Shown here: in pieces, positions 11,085-22,220 of the stretch | How the letters are laid out: every line of letters starts with the position of its first letter | How positions within the stretch are numbered: the stretch's first letter is position 1 | Assembly: GCA_940671915.1 (NCBI GenBank) | Contig: CALNVZ010000070.1 | Coordinates: 24,189 to 88,188, forward strand | Direction: 5' to 3' | Length of the DNA: 64,000 nucleotides | DNA from: Paracentrotus lividus | Taxonomy: Eukaryota; Echinodermata; Echinoidea; Camarodonta; Echinidae | Program-made: the position numbers and the translations under genes | The notes under the pieces: generated by a model | Told to the model about the DNA's origin: nothing | Databases searched by the model: none | What the model saw: the letters and a program-made list of their open reading frames with translations, nothing else

Positions 11085-11620
11085 GGGGGGGGGGGGGGGC
11101 TTAATGTAATTGCCATGGTCTACTCCAATAAACTTTGGTATTAATATTTCTTTAAAATGCATTTCTCCTCACGAAAAAGACCGGGAAACCAGATGTCACT
11201 CCGTTACCGTCACTCCGTTACCGGACAGGGGTTCAAGTTTTAAGTCATAATTAACAAAATATTCAACCATTTTTTTTAATGCAAATTATACCTAGAATAA
11301 CATAGAATCCAATCAATAACTCAAAATTGTGATAGCCATTTAAATTTCAGAGAGTTTAAACAAAATGTTTTGTTCTGAAATATGCATGTCCATTTTGCGT
11401 CACTCCGTAACCATGATTATGAATATTCATATCTCATTAATTAAGAGGATCACTATAAAAAACATCATTTTGAAAAGAGGGTACCATGAGCTTTTTAAAT
11501 GAACCATTTCTTTGTACATAAAGATTCAAGTATGGATAACAAACTTGTTTAAATGCTGAAATGTTGCTTTTGAATGTCACTGCATTACCTTGGAACTGCC
11601 CCTGTTCTGAATTTACTCGT
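10926..11620. repeat. Interspersed repeat, about 700 bp, three copies in window
   Basis: The block from ATACAACCAATCATTTAAG to CCTTGGAACTGCCC is repeated at about 28,605-29,245 and 44,025-44,640. It includes the recurring phrases ATTGATCAAACCCAAATTT, TGGTCTACTCCA, GTCACTCCGTTACC and TAATTAAGAGGATCACTATAAA. All three have the same orientation. It has no open frame of note and no visible terminal repeats, so the class is unknown. This copy carries a private T29/G15 run at 11056-11099. Confidence 0.8.
11056..11099. repeat. Homopolymer pair T29 then G15
   Basis: T run at 11056-11084 directly followed by a G run at 11085-11099. It is absent from the other two copies of the surrounding repeat, which suggests a recent expansion or an assembly artefact at a homopolymer. 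Confidence 0.9.
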
Positions 11621-13123
11621 GTAATGCATAATCAGATAAAGTGATTCTTATTTCAGTGCACGAAAAAGTTAAGATTATTTTCAAATAATTTGAGTTGTCC
11701 CAATCAACGTTAATTTTTTATACATTGTATTACTTGTGTTGTAAACATGTTAATTGCATATATAATAATACATTTAAGTTCATCTGGTGCGGATATATAT
11801 CATGACCGAGATAAAAATATGTTAAGTAATAAAAACCGATAGTTTATATTTAGAAGATGATGAGCCGAGGCCCTTACAGTAAACGTTTTTGCTGAAAACC
11901 AAGAAAAACCAACTTTAATCTGCATTTTTTCCTTTCAAATCTAATATGGTTTTATTGATCTTGAGATACAATAAATATTTCATCAATCAGGTAAAGTCAC
12001 CTGTATGACGTATCTATAGCATTGTGTAGGTTAAGCACAACACGAGAGCTCAGCAGTGCTTTGAAAAAGGGTTTGTGTCACCGCCATTTTTCCTTGTAAC
12101 ACAAAATTTAAGTCATTTTTTGTTTTGTTTTAAAGAAGCATATTATATGAAATGATTTATGTGCGTCAGCAAGAAAATTCTTTAGGATTTTATTAGATAC
12201 TTCATCCATATATCTTTTGAGAACATTAAGTACCTATTTCATATTTTCTCCCGTTTACCATTTTATATTGATAGATATTCTATAATATCTAAATACATTA
12301 AAAATATAATAATTAAAGGTGTTTATAAGCTCTTCGTGTTACCTTATATAATTTAACTTATATTCCCTCTTGCCATATGTGTTGCAGCAGCAATATCATT
12401 TTTACAAACCCATTTGTATATTGATATATTGTATTTATAACAGCATTGCTGTGGAAAATTTGTATATACTTTGACTTTCCGCAAAGCATAATACTGACAA
12501 TAGATCAGATGCAAATGTATTCAAACGTATGTATTTATTTCCAATGCGTCAATATCAGTGAAAATGAATTTGATTACAAACATTTCATTTCAATGGTAAC
12601 AATTCAGTCTGTAAACATTAACTGATGCTATGGCAGGCAAGGTCATGAACATTTATTTCTACTAAAATAAGTTGTATTATTCTAAATGTAATCATTCAGA
12701 AAGCATCATTATCATATGTTTATTTTCGTTCTAATACATTATTTTCATGAAGAATGAGATGACTGACCATGTTGAGGTAATGAAAATACCTTACACAAAG
12801 ATGAAAAATATCTTTCCTATTGCAATTATTCTTCTGCTAAATATAATTACCTATAATTGCGTCTTTTATAGCTATTTCTGAGGAGAAACTTACAGGGTAA
12901 CAAAGTAGAATATCGTAATTGAAAAAAATATATATCTATGTATAAAGATGCTTTTTACTAGATTTTAGCTCTTGCATTTTGTTTTCATTATGATGTTGTG
13001 ATTTTTTCGTTATTGTTATATGATTATAACTTAATCATTTAGAAACATGAAATATCAGTATTAAATTTCATTCAAAAAATATAATTTTTATGATGAAATC
13101 CTAGTAAACGCAATCGTTTTTAT
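11621..13123. other. AT-rich intergenic stretch, no gene seen
   Basis: No frame longer than chance, no reverse transcriptase or transposase motif and no clear inverted repeats were found here. Confidence 0.55.
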
Positions 13124-13283
13124 AGTCCATTGTGCTTTAATTGATTGCCCTTTTAATTGGTGAATTTGTTTTTATATACACAGTCCATTGTGCTTTAATT
13201 GATTGCCCTTTTAATTGGTAAATTTGTTTTTATATACACAGTCCATTGTTTTTTAAATGATTGCCCTTTTAATTGGTGAATTC
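13124..13283. repeat. Tandem repeat, 58-bp unit, about 2.7 copies
   Basis: AGTCCATTGTGCTTTAATTG begins at 13124 and recurs at 13182 and, slightly changed, at 13240. The third copy breaks off at about 13283. A T26-type run lies just downstream at about 13388-13415. Confidence 0.85.
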
Positions 13284-13383
13284 TTTGAGTTTCGTCCCTC
13301 GAAGAATAAAGGAACTCTAGGAAAAAACACAGTCAGGCGGCCTCTTCTGATAGTGATTTTTCTTTTTCTCTTTCTTATTTCGG

Positions 13384-13420
<37 letters not shown>

Positions 13421-13449
13421 CGTGTATCGAGAGACAGTATGATCAATCT

Positions 13450-13905
13450 CTGCAAGAGAGAGCGTGGTGAAACGGGGAGAGGATGGGAGAGTGGGAAAGA
13501 GAGAAAGAGGCAGAAAGAAATAGGGGTAAAATGGACAAAGGGAGAGAGGGGGTGAAGGGGAGAGAAGAAAAGAAAGAGAGAGAGAGTAAGAGTGTGAGTG
13601 TGTGTGTATGAATACGTCTGTGTGCTTATAAGAGAGAGTGTGGTGAGACGGGGAGAGGCAGAGAGAGTGGGATAGAGAGAGAAAGAGGCAGAAAGAAACA
13701 GTGCAAAGGGTGTGGGGTGAAGGGGAGAGATGGAGAGAAAGAGAGAGAGAGAGTGTGTGTGTGTGTGTTTTTGTGTATGAATGTGTATGTGTGCTTATGC
13801 GTAAGAGAGAGTGTGGTGAGTTGGGGAGAGGTAGAGAGAAAAATATGGGAAAGAGGGAGAGTGTGTGAGAGAGAGAAAGGGACAGAGAGAAAAAGTGTGA
13901 ACAAG
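13450..13905. repeat. Purine-rich GA/GT tandem repeat, period about 175 bp
   Basis: AGAGAGAG(C/T)GTGGTGA starts near 13455, 13631 and 13806, so the purine-rich block is a higher-order tandem repeat of about 175 bp containing (GA)n and (GT)n runs. Frames on both strands here are low-complexity and were not taken as genes. Confidence 0.8.
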
Positions 13906-14718
13906 TAACAGTGATGTCACTTATCAGGGAATTTTGTACTCCAAATTAACTAATTTGGTTAATTTTATTAATTATTTATTAATTTATTTTCAAGGATTTT
14001 TTGGGGCCAATTTTAAGATATATTAATGATACCGAGTGGCATCTCTGAAGTAAGAAAGAGGAAGATCAAAGAGGCTAGGATAAGGCAGATATCTTTGATA
14101 TAATCGCGACAAAATTAACACATTCTTGAAAACAAATATTACCTTAGTCTATGTCGCTTATTTTCAAATCAAATCAAGACAAATGGTATTACATTTCTGA
14201 ATTAAAATAAAATCTATTCAATTCTATTGCTTAGGCATCTGATTTCTTTTACAAAGCACAACACATGAACATATTGCAACATACAAGGACCTATTCAAAG
14301 TCAAAAGAGAAACTGTACACAGCCTAAACCAGTATCGAACATTAAAACCGATCAATTGCAAACTTAAGCATTTGTACAGTTTTGAATGGGTAGTCATTTG
14401 TAAATGTACAGAACAATACAATATTAAGAAAAGAGTTTGCCATCATGAACTTTGGTACATATGGAATAATTTCTCAAGGTTGAAACAATACAATGCAAGA
14501 TGGCCCTGTGTTCAGATTTAGAAATACTAATAGGCTACATGCAGGTAATATGGGCCCCCTAAGCTCATTTGCCTAATTTGCATAAAATTACGAAATGACT
14601 CACAATCTAATCTTTGTTTATTATGATCATTAAATACTGCTCTAACTTTTATTGTGAAGAAAAATAATTATCACCAACCCCCTGTCTGCAATATTCAAAT
14701 GTTGACGTCATTACCAAA
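13906..14718. other. AT-rich intergenic stretch, no gene seen
   Basis: No supportable gene. At about 14537-14552 there is one extra copy of GCAGGTAATATGGGC, the arm sequence of the palindrome just downstream. Confidence 0.5.
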
Positions 14719-14755
14719 GTGCCCATATTACCTGCAGTGCAGGTAATATGGGCAC
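14719..14755. repeat. Perfect 18+1+18 palindrome beside the foldback element
   Basis: GTGCCCATATTACCTGCA, a single G, then the exact reverse complement. Its centre is about 30 bases from the target duplication of the foldback element at 14759. The same arm occurs once more, unpaired, at about 14537. Confidence 0.9.
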
Positions 14756-14773
14756 ATGTATTTAATCGTATCA

Positions 14774-15168
14774 GGACATCTCCCCCGAGGACGACTCCCC
14801 GGGACAACTCCGGAGGACAGCTCCCCGGAGGACAACTCCCCCGGAGACAACTCCCCCGGAGGACAACACCCCCGGAGACAGCTCCCCGCAGGACATCTCC
14901 CCCAAGGACAGGTCCCCCCAAGGACAACTCCTCCGGAGGACATCTCCCCGATGAAAACTCCCCCGGAGACAAAGTCCCCCGGAGGACAACTCCCCCGATG
15001 AAAACTCCCCCGGAGGACAACTCCTCTGGAGGACAACTCCCCCGGAGGACACTCCCCCGGAGGACGACTCCCTCGGAGGACAACTCCCCCGGAGGACGAA
15101 TCCCCCGGAGAGACAACTCCCCGCAGCACAACTACCCCGCAGGACAAGTCCCCCGGAGGACAACTCAA
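14774..15168. repeat. Left minisatellite arm of FB1
   Basis: About 24 degenerate copies of a roughly 16-bp GC-rich unit with core GGACAACTCCCCCGGA, with local length changes and one GATGAAAACTCC variant. All frames on both strands are open across parts of it and yield proline-, glycine- or serine-rich repeats; these are a by-product of the tandem unit and are not genes. Confidence 0.9.
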
Positions 15169-15230
15169 CCATTCCGGAAAACAGATCCACATGCAGTCGT
15201 TTTTATTTTGCTCCATTTTTTTTTTATTCT

Positions 15231-15273
<43 letters not shown>

Positions 15274-16511
15274 CGAAATAGCCATTCATGGAAATACAAA
15301 ATCTTTGGCAATTTTTTTTTCTTTTTCCGGCGAAGGGTGTTAAAGTTTGGCAGCTGTAGAGGCGTGCTGCTATTGGAACGAATTTTACCGTCAAAAAGAG
15401 AGAGAGAGAGATATCAACTTCAATCTTAAATCACCATAGGAGATGATCTGATTAGATTTTAGAGTATGTAGGTCAATGGTCAAGCCCGTAACTAGGATTT
15501 TGCGGGGGTTCGAAATCTGAAAAAAATTAACCCTTTGAAGGGATGATTCTTGAGCGCAAAGCGCGAGCCAATTTGACTAAAAATGACCCGAAGCAGTATA
15601 TTTGTACTTTTATTGTTCTATTTTTGTTGTTGTTGTCCTTTACAAACGGTGACGATCATCTTTCTTTAAAAAAAAAGAAAGAAAAAAAAAAAGAAAGAAA
15701 AAAGAAGAAGAAAAAAAAGGAAGGATTTTCAAGCGTGAATCGTCAAGTGGGAGAAATTTTATATCACACCTCTTCAATTATACCGACAAAAATACAGGTA
15801 CATAATTTGATACAAGGGTTTTGTTTTGTTTTGTTTTGGGCTTGTTTTAGTAAATGTTTACAATTATAAAAATGTTTTTATCGGAATTGTTACGGAAATA
15901 CTGAAAAACTGGTTGATATACCGAGATATTTTAATTTTCATCTGATTCTGGAGATATTTTCATACCAACACTAGTTGCAATAACACCTCTTTTGATAGCG
16001 ATGACACGGCATGAATGCAAGCTGTGCAAGTGCATACTTATGAACACACACATTCAGATATAACAAATGGTCTGTAAAATCTTAAACCCACATTATTCCT
16101 TGAAAAAAGACAAAACCAAAGTGATGATGTTGAAATTGAGTTTTGTGAATTTCTTTTGTGATAAATAAAAATTGTGTTCTCGTTACTTTGAACTTTGCGC
16201 TCATTCTTATTGTTTAGGGTGTGATTAATTATTAATTAAAGCTTAATTATCGTGGCTACCCCCCCCCCCTTGCTGAAGACGACTAGAGATATGTAGGCCA
16301 ACTCGCCCTTCGTGCTCTTTTTGTACTCCTGTAGCTTCGTATTTAAGTTCCCCATTTAGCATCCTTCCTTTTTTCAATATTTCTTTTATATCTTGCACTT
16401 TCATTAATTTTCCTTTTCTGATGTCACATTTCGTTGCGTTACCTCTGAATCTGCCAAACCTAACAACCTTTGGAGGGAAGGAGTAGCCATTCATAGATTG
16501 GAAGGGGTGGT
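15169..16511. other. Unique core of FB1, left part
   Basis: It matches 48,490-49,855 and, noisily, 33,800-35,200 in the same order. It contains a T-rich run (15239-15269), an A/G-rich run (15669-15722) and a GAGCGCAAAGCGCGAGC phrase near 15550. A minus-strand frame at 16243-16494 shares RKGKLMK and LKKGRMLN with a frame at 49604-49840, but the differences between copies are mostly amino-acid changing, so a gene is not called. Confidence 0.7.
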
Positions 16512-17695
16512 CAGTGGCGTATCTAGGGTCAAGTGCGCCCGGGGCAATTGTTGACTTTGCGCCCCCCCCCCCGGTCTACTCCAGTTTTGCTCAACGATTT
16601 GTTTTAGTTTATTGTACCAGTGGCTCATATACATGTCCCCAGACCTGGGGATGATTTGCTGTCCATACATACATGTAGCTTATCAATTTTTTTTATTTCC
16701 TCTCAAATATTTTTAATTTAATGCGAGCGCGAAGCGCGAGCGGAAATTTTGAGTTCGTGCATTACTCGAATCTTGCATTTAAGAATCATTTAATACAGAT
16801 TTCGTTATCAACGAAGTACAATAATAATAAAAAAATGCCTTACCTTCAGGGTGTCAAAAAGCCTATTGCACAAAATGTTTTTGGAATTGTAGACCTATGC
16901 ATCGGATTCTTTTTTTTTTAGTAGGAAAATAATAATTTTAAACCTTTTTTTGTTGGTCCTCCTCAAATGATTTTGAAACATATAATATAATGCGAGCGCG
17001 AAGCGCGAGCGAAAAATTCTAGAGCTCTGAACTTGAATGAACTTTGCAAGGAAAAGGTCTTGAGACCGAATGGTCATAAAATACGAAAACAAGACAATTG
17101 ACAATGAAGAACAAAAAGGGAATATTTAGGCAGCGGAGAAAAAGTTATGGACAAAAAAAAAAAATCCTTTTATTTAGAGGGACCTCATGTTTATCTTGAA
17201 GCGGGAGGGGGGGGGCAAATGATCATGAAATTTGAGGTGCCATATTGATCTTAAACTATTTAAAGGGGACTCTAAATTAAATTGAAACTCAGGGGATGTC
17301 AAATGGGTCTTAAAATTAGGATTAGGAGTGTACACACCGGGGGCACACAATTGATCTTAACATTTAATAAAGACGCTAAATTGAAGTTAAGGGCGCCGAT
17401 TTGATCTTTAATTACAGGGGGCGCAAAATTGACCCGAAACTAGAATAGAAGTACTAAACCTAAAAAAATTACTAGAAACTTTTGGGCGCCAAAAGTTAAA
17501 CTTAGTGGTGCTATGTAGGGGCGCCAAAATTAATAAATGGGAGGAAATGACCCCAATATCGACTGTGGATCCCGATCTCTTTTTCTTCCTCTCCTTTCTT
17601 TTTTCTTCTCTTTTTTTTTTTTCCTTTTCCTTTTTGCGCCCCCTTGAAGCTCCGCCCGGGGCACGTGCCCCCCTTGCCCCCTAGATACGCCACTG
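16512..17695. mobile_element. Non-autonomous hAT-like element nested in FB1
   Basis: The termini are CAGTGGCGTATCTAGGG at the left and the complementary CCTAGATACGCCACTG at the right. The flanks GGGGTGGT (16504-16511) and GGGGTGTT (17696-17703) are a near-perfect 8-bp duplication. The second foldback copy has the uninterrupted sequence GGGGTGGTTCC at about 49855, which is the empty site. CAGTGGCG-type ends and 8-bp duplications fit the hAT superfamily. The interior has two copies of GCGAGCGCGAAGCGCGAGCG (about 16722 and 16992) and no transposase frame. Confidence 0.85.
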
Positions 17696-17856
17696 GGGGT
17701 GTTCCAATGGAATGATTAGCAATATTAAACAACCATTTCCATCCTCGCTTGTCATTACAGAAGGTTACTCCATGCGGAAAGTAATGTAATAATTGAACGA
17801 AAGAAAAGAAAAACCAAGGGGTTGGCATAAAATCAATAGTTATAAAGCATTTAAAA

Positions 17857-18124
17857 GTGAGGGAGTTGTCCTTGGGGGACCTTATCCTCCGGGGAGATGT
17901 CCTCCGGGGAGTTGTCCTCCGGGGAGCTGTCCTCCGGGGGTGTGTCCTCCGGGGAGTTGTCCTCAGGGTTGTTGTCCTCCGGGGGAGTTGTCCTCCAGGG
18001 AGTTGTCCTGCGGGACCTGTCCTCCGGGGAGCTGTCCTCGGGGGAGCTGTCCTCGGGGGATTGTCCTCCGGGGGAGCTGTCCTCCGGAGTTGTCCCGGGG
18101 GAGTTGTCCTCCGGGGAGATGTCC
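17857..18124. repeat. Right minisatellite arm of FB1
   Basis: Reverse-complement version of the left arm: repeated GTTGTCCTCCGGGGAG and GAGCTGTCCTCCGGGG units ending in GGGGAGATGTCC. Frames through it are tandem-repeat artefacts. Confidence 0.9.
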
Positions 18125-18140
18125 TAGAACCGTATTTAAT

Positions 18141-19466
18141 GTATGTTTAAAAACTACAATGATCTACCATGTCTGGAATTTGCTTAAAATTGTTAAAATC
18201 ATTAAGATTAAAGATATATATTTGAAATTATAAGACCCTTCAGTAAATCCGTTGACTATATATTTCATTGTTTATGTAATTTGTATATTATTTCTTTTTA
18301 AATATTATTTAAATATTATTTTCATTATACAAGTCAATATTGCCTACAATAAGTTATTTATATCAATTATATACTGTGATATACCTCAAAAAATCATTAG
18401 TAAAGAGATTGATGCCTCATCCCAATACTAAGTACCAGAATCATTTCCGCCATTTTGAGTGTCCCATATACGTGCACTAATGTTGCTTTGTCAGGCAAGC
18501 ATTCAATGCCACATTGCACCCCTTCACTAAAATAAATGACCTGTACACGCTAGTATGATCAAAATGAAACTATAAGATTACTAAATATACAAAACAATTG
18601 AGGTTACCCAATCAAACACTCTTTCACCATCACATTCTGTGAAATATCAAATTTTACATCAGGGTAAAAAATGACGTTAAGTTGAATGACGAATGTAAAT
18701 GATTTTTAATGAAGCTACAATGTAAGAGGATCCACGCAGGGGACCACCCCCCCCCCCCCCTCTATAATTTGAAAACCACTTATTTACTGTTGGATAATTT
18801 CGGCGAATCAACCTTTTTAATGGTCTGGCGCCCTCTCTTTTTTCAAATCCTAGATCTACTGAATAACTGTACCTTGAAAAATATTAGGCCTATATAGATA
18901 TTACTTTTACTACTGACAGATTCTACCAAATATTGAGGAGTCCTTTATTTCTGATAATTTGACATCTATTGCACATTAATGTCTTTGCATGGTGTTAAAA
19001 TTGAGTTTGTTCATTGACTAGAGAAGTTTGTTGAAACATGAGCTTATCCAGTAAATACCACATGGGTTAGTCAATTTAAACCTTTGTTTGACTAGATGTA
19101 CATGTACATCTGTGGGAGTGCCAACAGTGCAATTGAGCACAGACAATAGGCACCTCTTATCATGAGGATTTCACTGTATATTACAATTTATATACCTCAT
19201 TTTAAGAATCTTTAATAATCCTGTCTTCTGATTGGTTGAAAGTGCAGTCATAATCTGACCTATGGCCGCCATAGTCATTTTTCCCGGTTTTACCGGTCAA
19301 TAGAACATTTTTACAGTACTTTTTCCATGGCTAGCACGATCCCCGTTTGTTCACGTGCACAAAGTTACTTTGTGCGAAGCGATGATTGCAGATACCATAG
19401 ATGCACGGCGAATTCACGGCGGAGCGCGAATTTGTCACCGTATTATAGTCTCGTTCGGAAATTTTG

Positions 19467-19469
<3 letters not shown>
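18141..19469. other. AT-rich stretch, no gene seen; probable 5' flank of the Crypton
   Basis: No supportable frame. The last 250 bases (from about 19205) precede the recombinase start and include CCTGTCTTCTGATTGGTTG and CCCGGTTTTACCGG. They may be element 5' sequence, but no boundary can be shown because Cryptons lack terminal inverted repeats. Confidence 0.5.

Positions 19470-19532
<63 letters not shown>
19470..19532. repeat. T63 homopolymer
   Basis: An uninterrupted run of about 63 T residues 30 bases upstream of the Crypton start codon. Its true length is uncertain in any assembly. Confidence 0.9.
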
Positions 19533-19537
<5 letters not shown>

Positions 19538-19562
19538 CCGTTTTATCTGTAAATTCGGCAAA

Positions 19563-20580
19563 ATGGAGGATTTTCCTATCCCAAGATTTCAGCTAATGGA
19601 CGAAGAACAGTTGCGAGATATGGTTGATTCTGCTAGTAGCAAGAATACAAAATCGTCCGTAAAATATACTGTCAAAATATTCGAAGATTTCCTGCAGACT
19701 GTAAACACTGACCTGGATCGTGTGTGTCAGCTGTCGAATGTAGAACTCGACAAAATCTTACAGAAATTCTATGCTGGTTGTAGACAGAAGAACGGCGACT
19801 ATTACTCCAAGAAATCTATGCTATCTATAAGATTTGGAATTCAGCGTCACTTTCTAAATACGAAATCTGTGGATATCGTCAAGCATGAAGACTTTGCAAA
19901 TTCGTCAAGAATTTTCAAGTGCTTCTCAGCAACGCTGAAACAACAAGGGAAAGGAGTCGTGAAACACAAATCACCCATCTCACCAGAAGACATGGCTAAA
20001 ATTCAAGCCTCGCTTGATTTGGAATCTCCTCAAGGACTCCAAGATAAGGTTTTTATGGATGTTATGTTGTATTTCTGTAACAGGGGAAGGGAGAACTTGC
20101 GGGAAATGACAGTGGACAGCTTCGATATTTGTGAGGATGAGGGAAACTGCTACATAGCTCTCAAAGATACACTTACGAAGAACAATCGCGAAGACAAGCT
20201 AGAGAAGAGCCAGTGTGGAATCATGACCCCAACAAATGGTCCTCGATGTCAGCGGTGTCGATGTCCTGTTACTGTACAAAAAGCAAGCTCAACCCTGAGT
20301 GTAAGTCATTTTGGCAGAGACCGAATCCCAAGCTGAAAGGGAGTGCCGGTACGTGGTATTGTAATGCTTCCCAAGGGAAGAACACTATCGGAGACAAGAT
20401 GAAAAACATTTCGTCTCGTGCCGGGACCAAGGTGTACACAAACCATTGCCTACGGGCAACCAGCATTACTGCTACAGGGGTGGATTCAGAGATCGGGAAA
20501 TCATGACCGTTCGGGCATCGTTCCGAGTCCAGCCTGAAGCATTATGTCTCAACAGCAACCAAACTAAAGAGTCGATGAGT
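19563..20580 (+). pseudogene. Crypton-type tyrosine recombinase, frameshifted
   Basis: The frame from ATG 19563 reads 220 residues of a DUF3504/KCTD1-like recombinase. It has the N-terminal core-binding helices, then DVMLYFCNRGRENLREMT with the first catalytic arginine. The homology moves to another frame near 20215-20270 (FWQRPNPK, WYCNASQGKNTIGDKMK, and YTNHCLRATSITATG with the HxxR motif). It shifts again near 20485-20510 to reach GHRSESSLKHYVSTATKL, which has the box-II histidine and the nucleophile tyrosine. The catalytic set R, HxxR, H, Y is thus visible but split over three frames. Cryptons of this type were domesticated as KCTD1/ZMYM/QRICH1 C-termini in animals; this copy looks like a dead transposon. 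Confidence 0.85.
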
Positions 20581-21139
20581 CGTTGCTGGCGTCTGCCATA
20601 AATCCAGGGTTCCAAATTCAGCACCATCAACATCTGGCACAAAGGAGAACATGGGTCATGCCATAGCGAAAAGTGAAAGCCAGGAAATTCGCGAATGGAG
20701 GAGATTCTAAATGACATGTTCAAATCAAATCGGCCAAAATCAACCCACAGGCACATGTAATATTACGAGTACTACCACATAGATACTCATCTGTCAAGCC
20801 ACCGAGCCCCAAACTTTCAATATTCAAAACTGTGTGGTTCACATTCACAACCAATAACAATTTTCGCCTGCGCTGTATAAAGTTATGTTTGATGTTTCGT
20901 TTAATTGACAAAAGTTGACTTATTGCGAGCCAATGCTTGTGTTGATTGTTATCGAGTTCACTGTTAACTATTATGGATTGATTGTAATGGAGTTCTACAC
21001 TACATCTACTTTTTATGGATTGCTACAACAAGCAGGATCAAATGAAAACACAGGTAAGTCATATTCAGTCATTCAATCTTTTTTTATTTATTATTATAGA
21101 TAATTTTTTTCCGGCATATAAAAGATATATTGACTGCTT
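20581..21139. other. Stretch between the Crypton and the piggyBac-like element
   Basis: Probable 3' part of the Crypton followed by AT-rich sequence. The short frames on both strands show no recognised motif. Confidence 0.45.
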
Positions 21140-21143
21140 TTAA

Positions 21144-22199
21144 CCCTTTGGATGCGACGGCTTCTACAGAAGCCGAGATAATTCCCTAATATATTGACAA
21201 CGTTTTTCATTTTCACCAGCTTTTGAGCTAAATTCTTGAGGAATAGGACAAAGATATGTTCATTTTCAATATCCTTAAAGAAATAACCTAGTTACGTGGA
21301 AAAAAATCGAGAAAAATTCACTTCATTACAACATTATCCATAATTTTTTAACATAAGAAAACGAATTCCCGTATCTTAACTTTTGGCGTACGCGTACGCG
21401 TCTGAGGGAAGAAATAATCAAATAAAGCTAGCTCGAGAGGAGAAATACGAGAGATAAAGATTGAGAATGAGAAGAAGAGAGAGTAATTAAGGTTAAGGGT
21501 TAAAACAATTGTCATTTATTATAGTTATATAAAAACATAGTTGCATGGAGATTAAGCCTGTGTCGTTTCCGATCTCGCTAGGTTATAATACTTATACGAT
21601 AATGAGAGGGTTATTATCTGACATTTTCTTGAACTAGGTGTGTTTGTAACTATAATGATGTAATGAAATGTAAGATCCAAATGCAGTAGTATTATAAGTT
21701 AAAAGTCCAGCTTTATTTCAAAACTTACACCTGCGCTTTTCATGAATGGTGCTTAGTCAAAGGTTGCCATTGTCCAGAGGTGCGAAGCCGGCCGCTATGA
21801 TCTTTAATCCATATTTTATAGAACTAATTTGAAAGAAACAGGACCTCTTTTCAAGCGCTATTCAGTAGGCTCATCGATCGAACCGTCGTGCGCACATGCA
21901 TTAGCACTTTGCATTGTGAACTACTGAAAGGAAGAAAGCGGAACTTCTGTCAAATGACTGTTTTCTTTAGAAAATAACTCCTATTTATATTTGTGTTTGA
22001 TGACTGTTTTACAGTGTTAGATAGAAAAATGTCTGCCTTTCATGTTTACATTTACTACAAATCATGAAAATGGCCGAGTTAGATGCAAGGTAGTAATGAA
22101 AGCAAAACATGACCAACTTTGTAAGAAACGGTTCAGTGTACAAGAAATCGCTCCGCCACAGGGGTAACAATCGCGTTTCACAGGCCCGCGCTCAAAGGG
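21144..22199. mobile_element. Non-autonomous piggyBac-like element
   Basis: The left end is TTAA followed by CCCTTTGGATGCG (from 21144); the right end is the complement of CCCTTTGAGCGCG ending at 22199 and followed by TTAA at 22200-22203. A TTAA duplication (21140-21143 and 22200-22203) with CCCTTTGa/gNGC-type ends is characteristic of the piggyBac superfamily. At 1056 bp with no long frame it cannot encode a transposase and would depend on one in trans. Confidence 0.85.
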
Positions 22200-22220
22200 T
22201 TAATATTCGAGTCATAGTGG

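Larger units (their letters stand above)
14767..18132. mobile_element. FB1: foldback (TU-like) transposon with minisatellite arms
   Basis: The ends are inverted: the left end reads CGTATCAGGACATC and the right end is the complement of CGGTTCTAGGACATC. An exact 8-bp duplication, TATTTAAT, flanks it at 14759-14766 and 18133-18140. The outer arms are arrays of a roughly 16-bp unit (CTCCCCCGGAGGACAA and variants) at 14774-15168, and its reverse complement at about 17857-18124. A unique core lies between. Long inverted arms of short tandem repeats with 8-bp duplications are the described structure of sea urchin TU foldback elements. The core carries no transposase, so mobilisation in trans is inferred. 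A hAT-like element (16512-17695) is nested in it. Confidence 0.85.

Noticed and set aside
13626-13904. Frames in the GA/GT-rich repeat
   Set aside because: They are simple-sequence translations; the underlying DNA is a 175-bp purine-rich tandem repeat.
14649-15216. Long open frames on both strands (100-236 codons) over the FB1 left arm
   Set aside because: All frames are open because the tandem unit lacks stops. The products are repetitive and have no recognised domain.
17793-18233. Glycine/proline/serine-rich frames over the FB1 right arm
   Set aside because: Same artefact of the minisatellite; no conserved start or end between copies.
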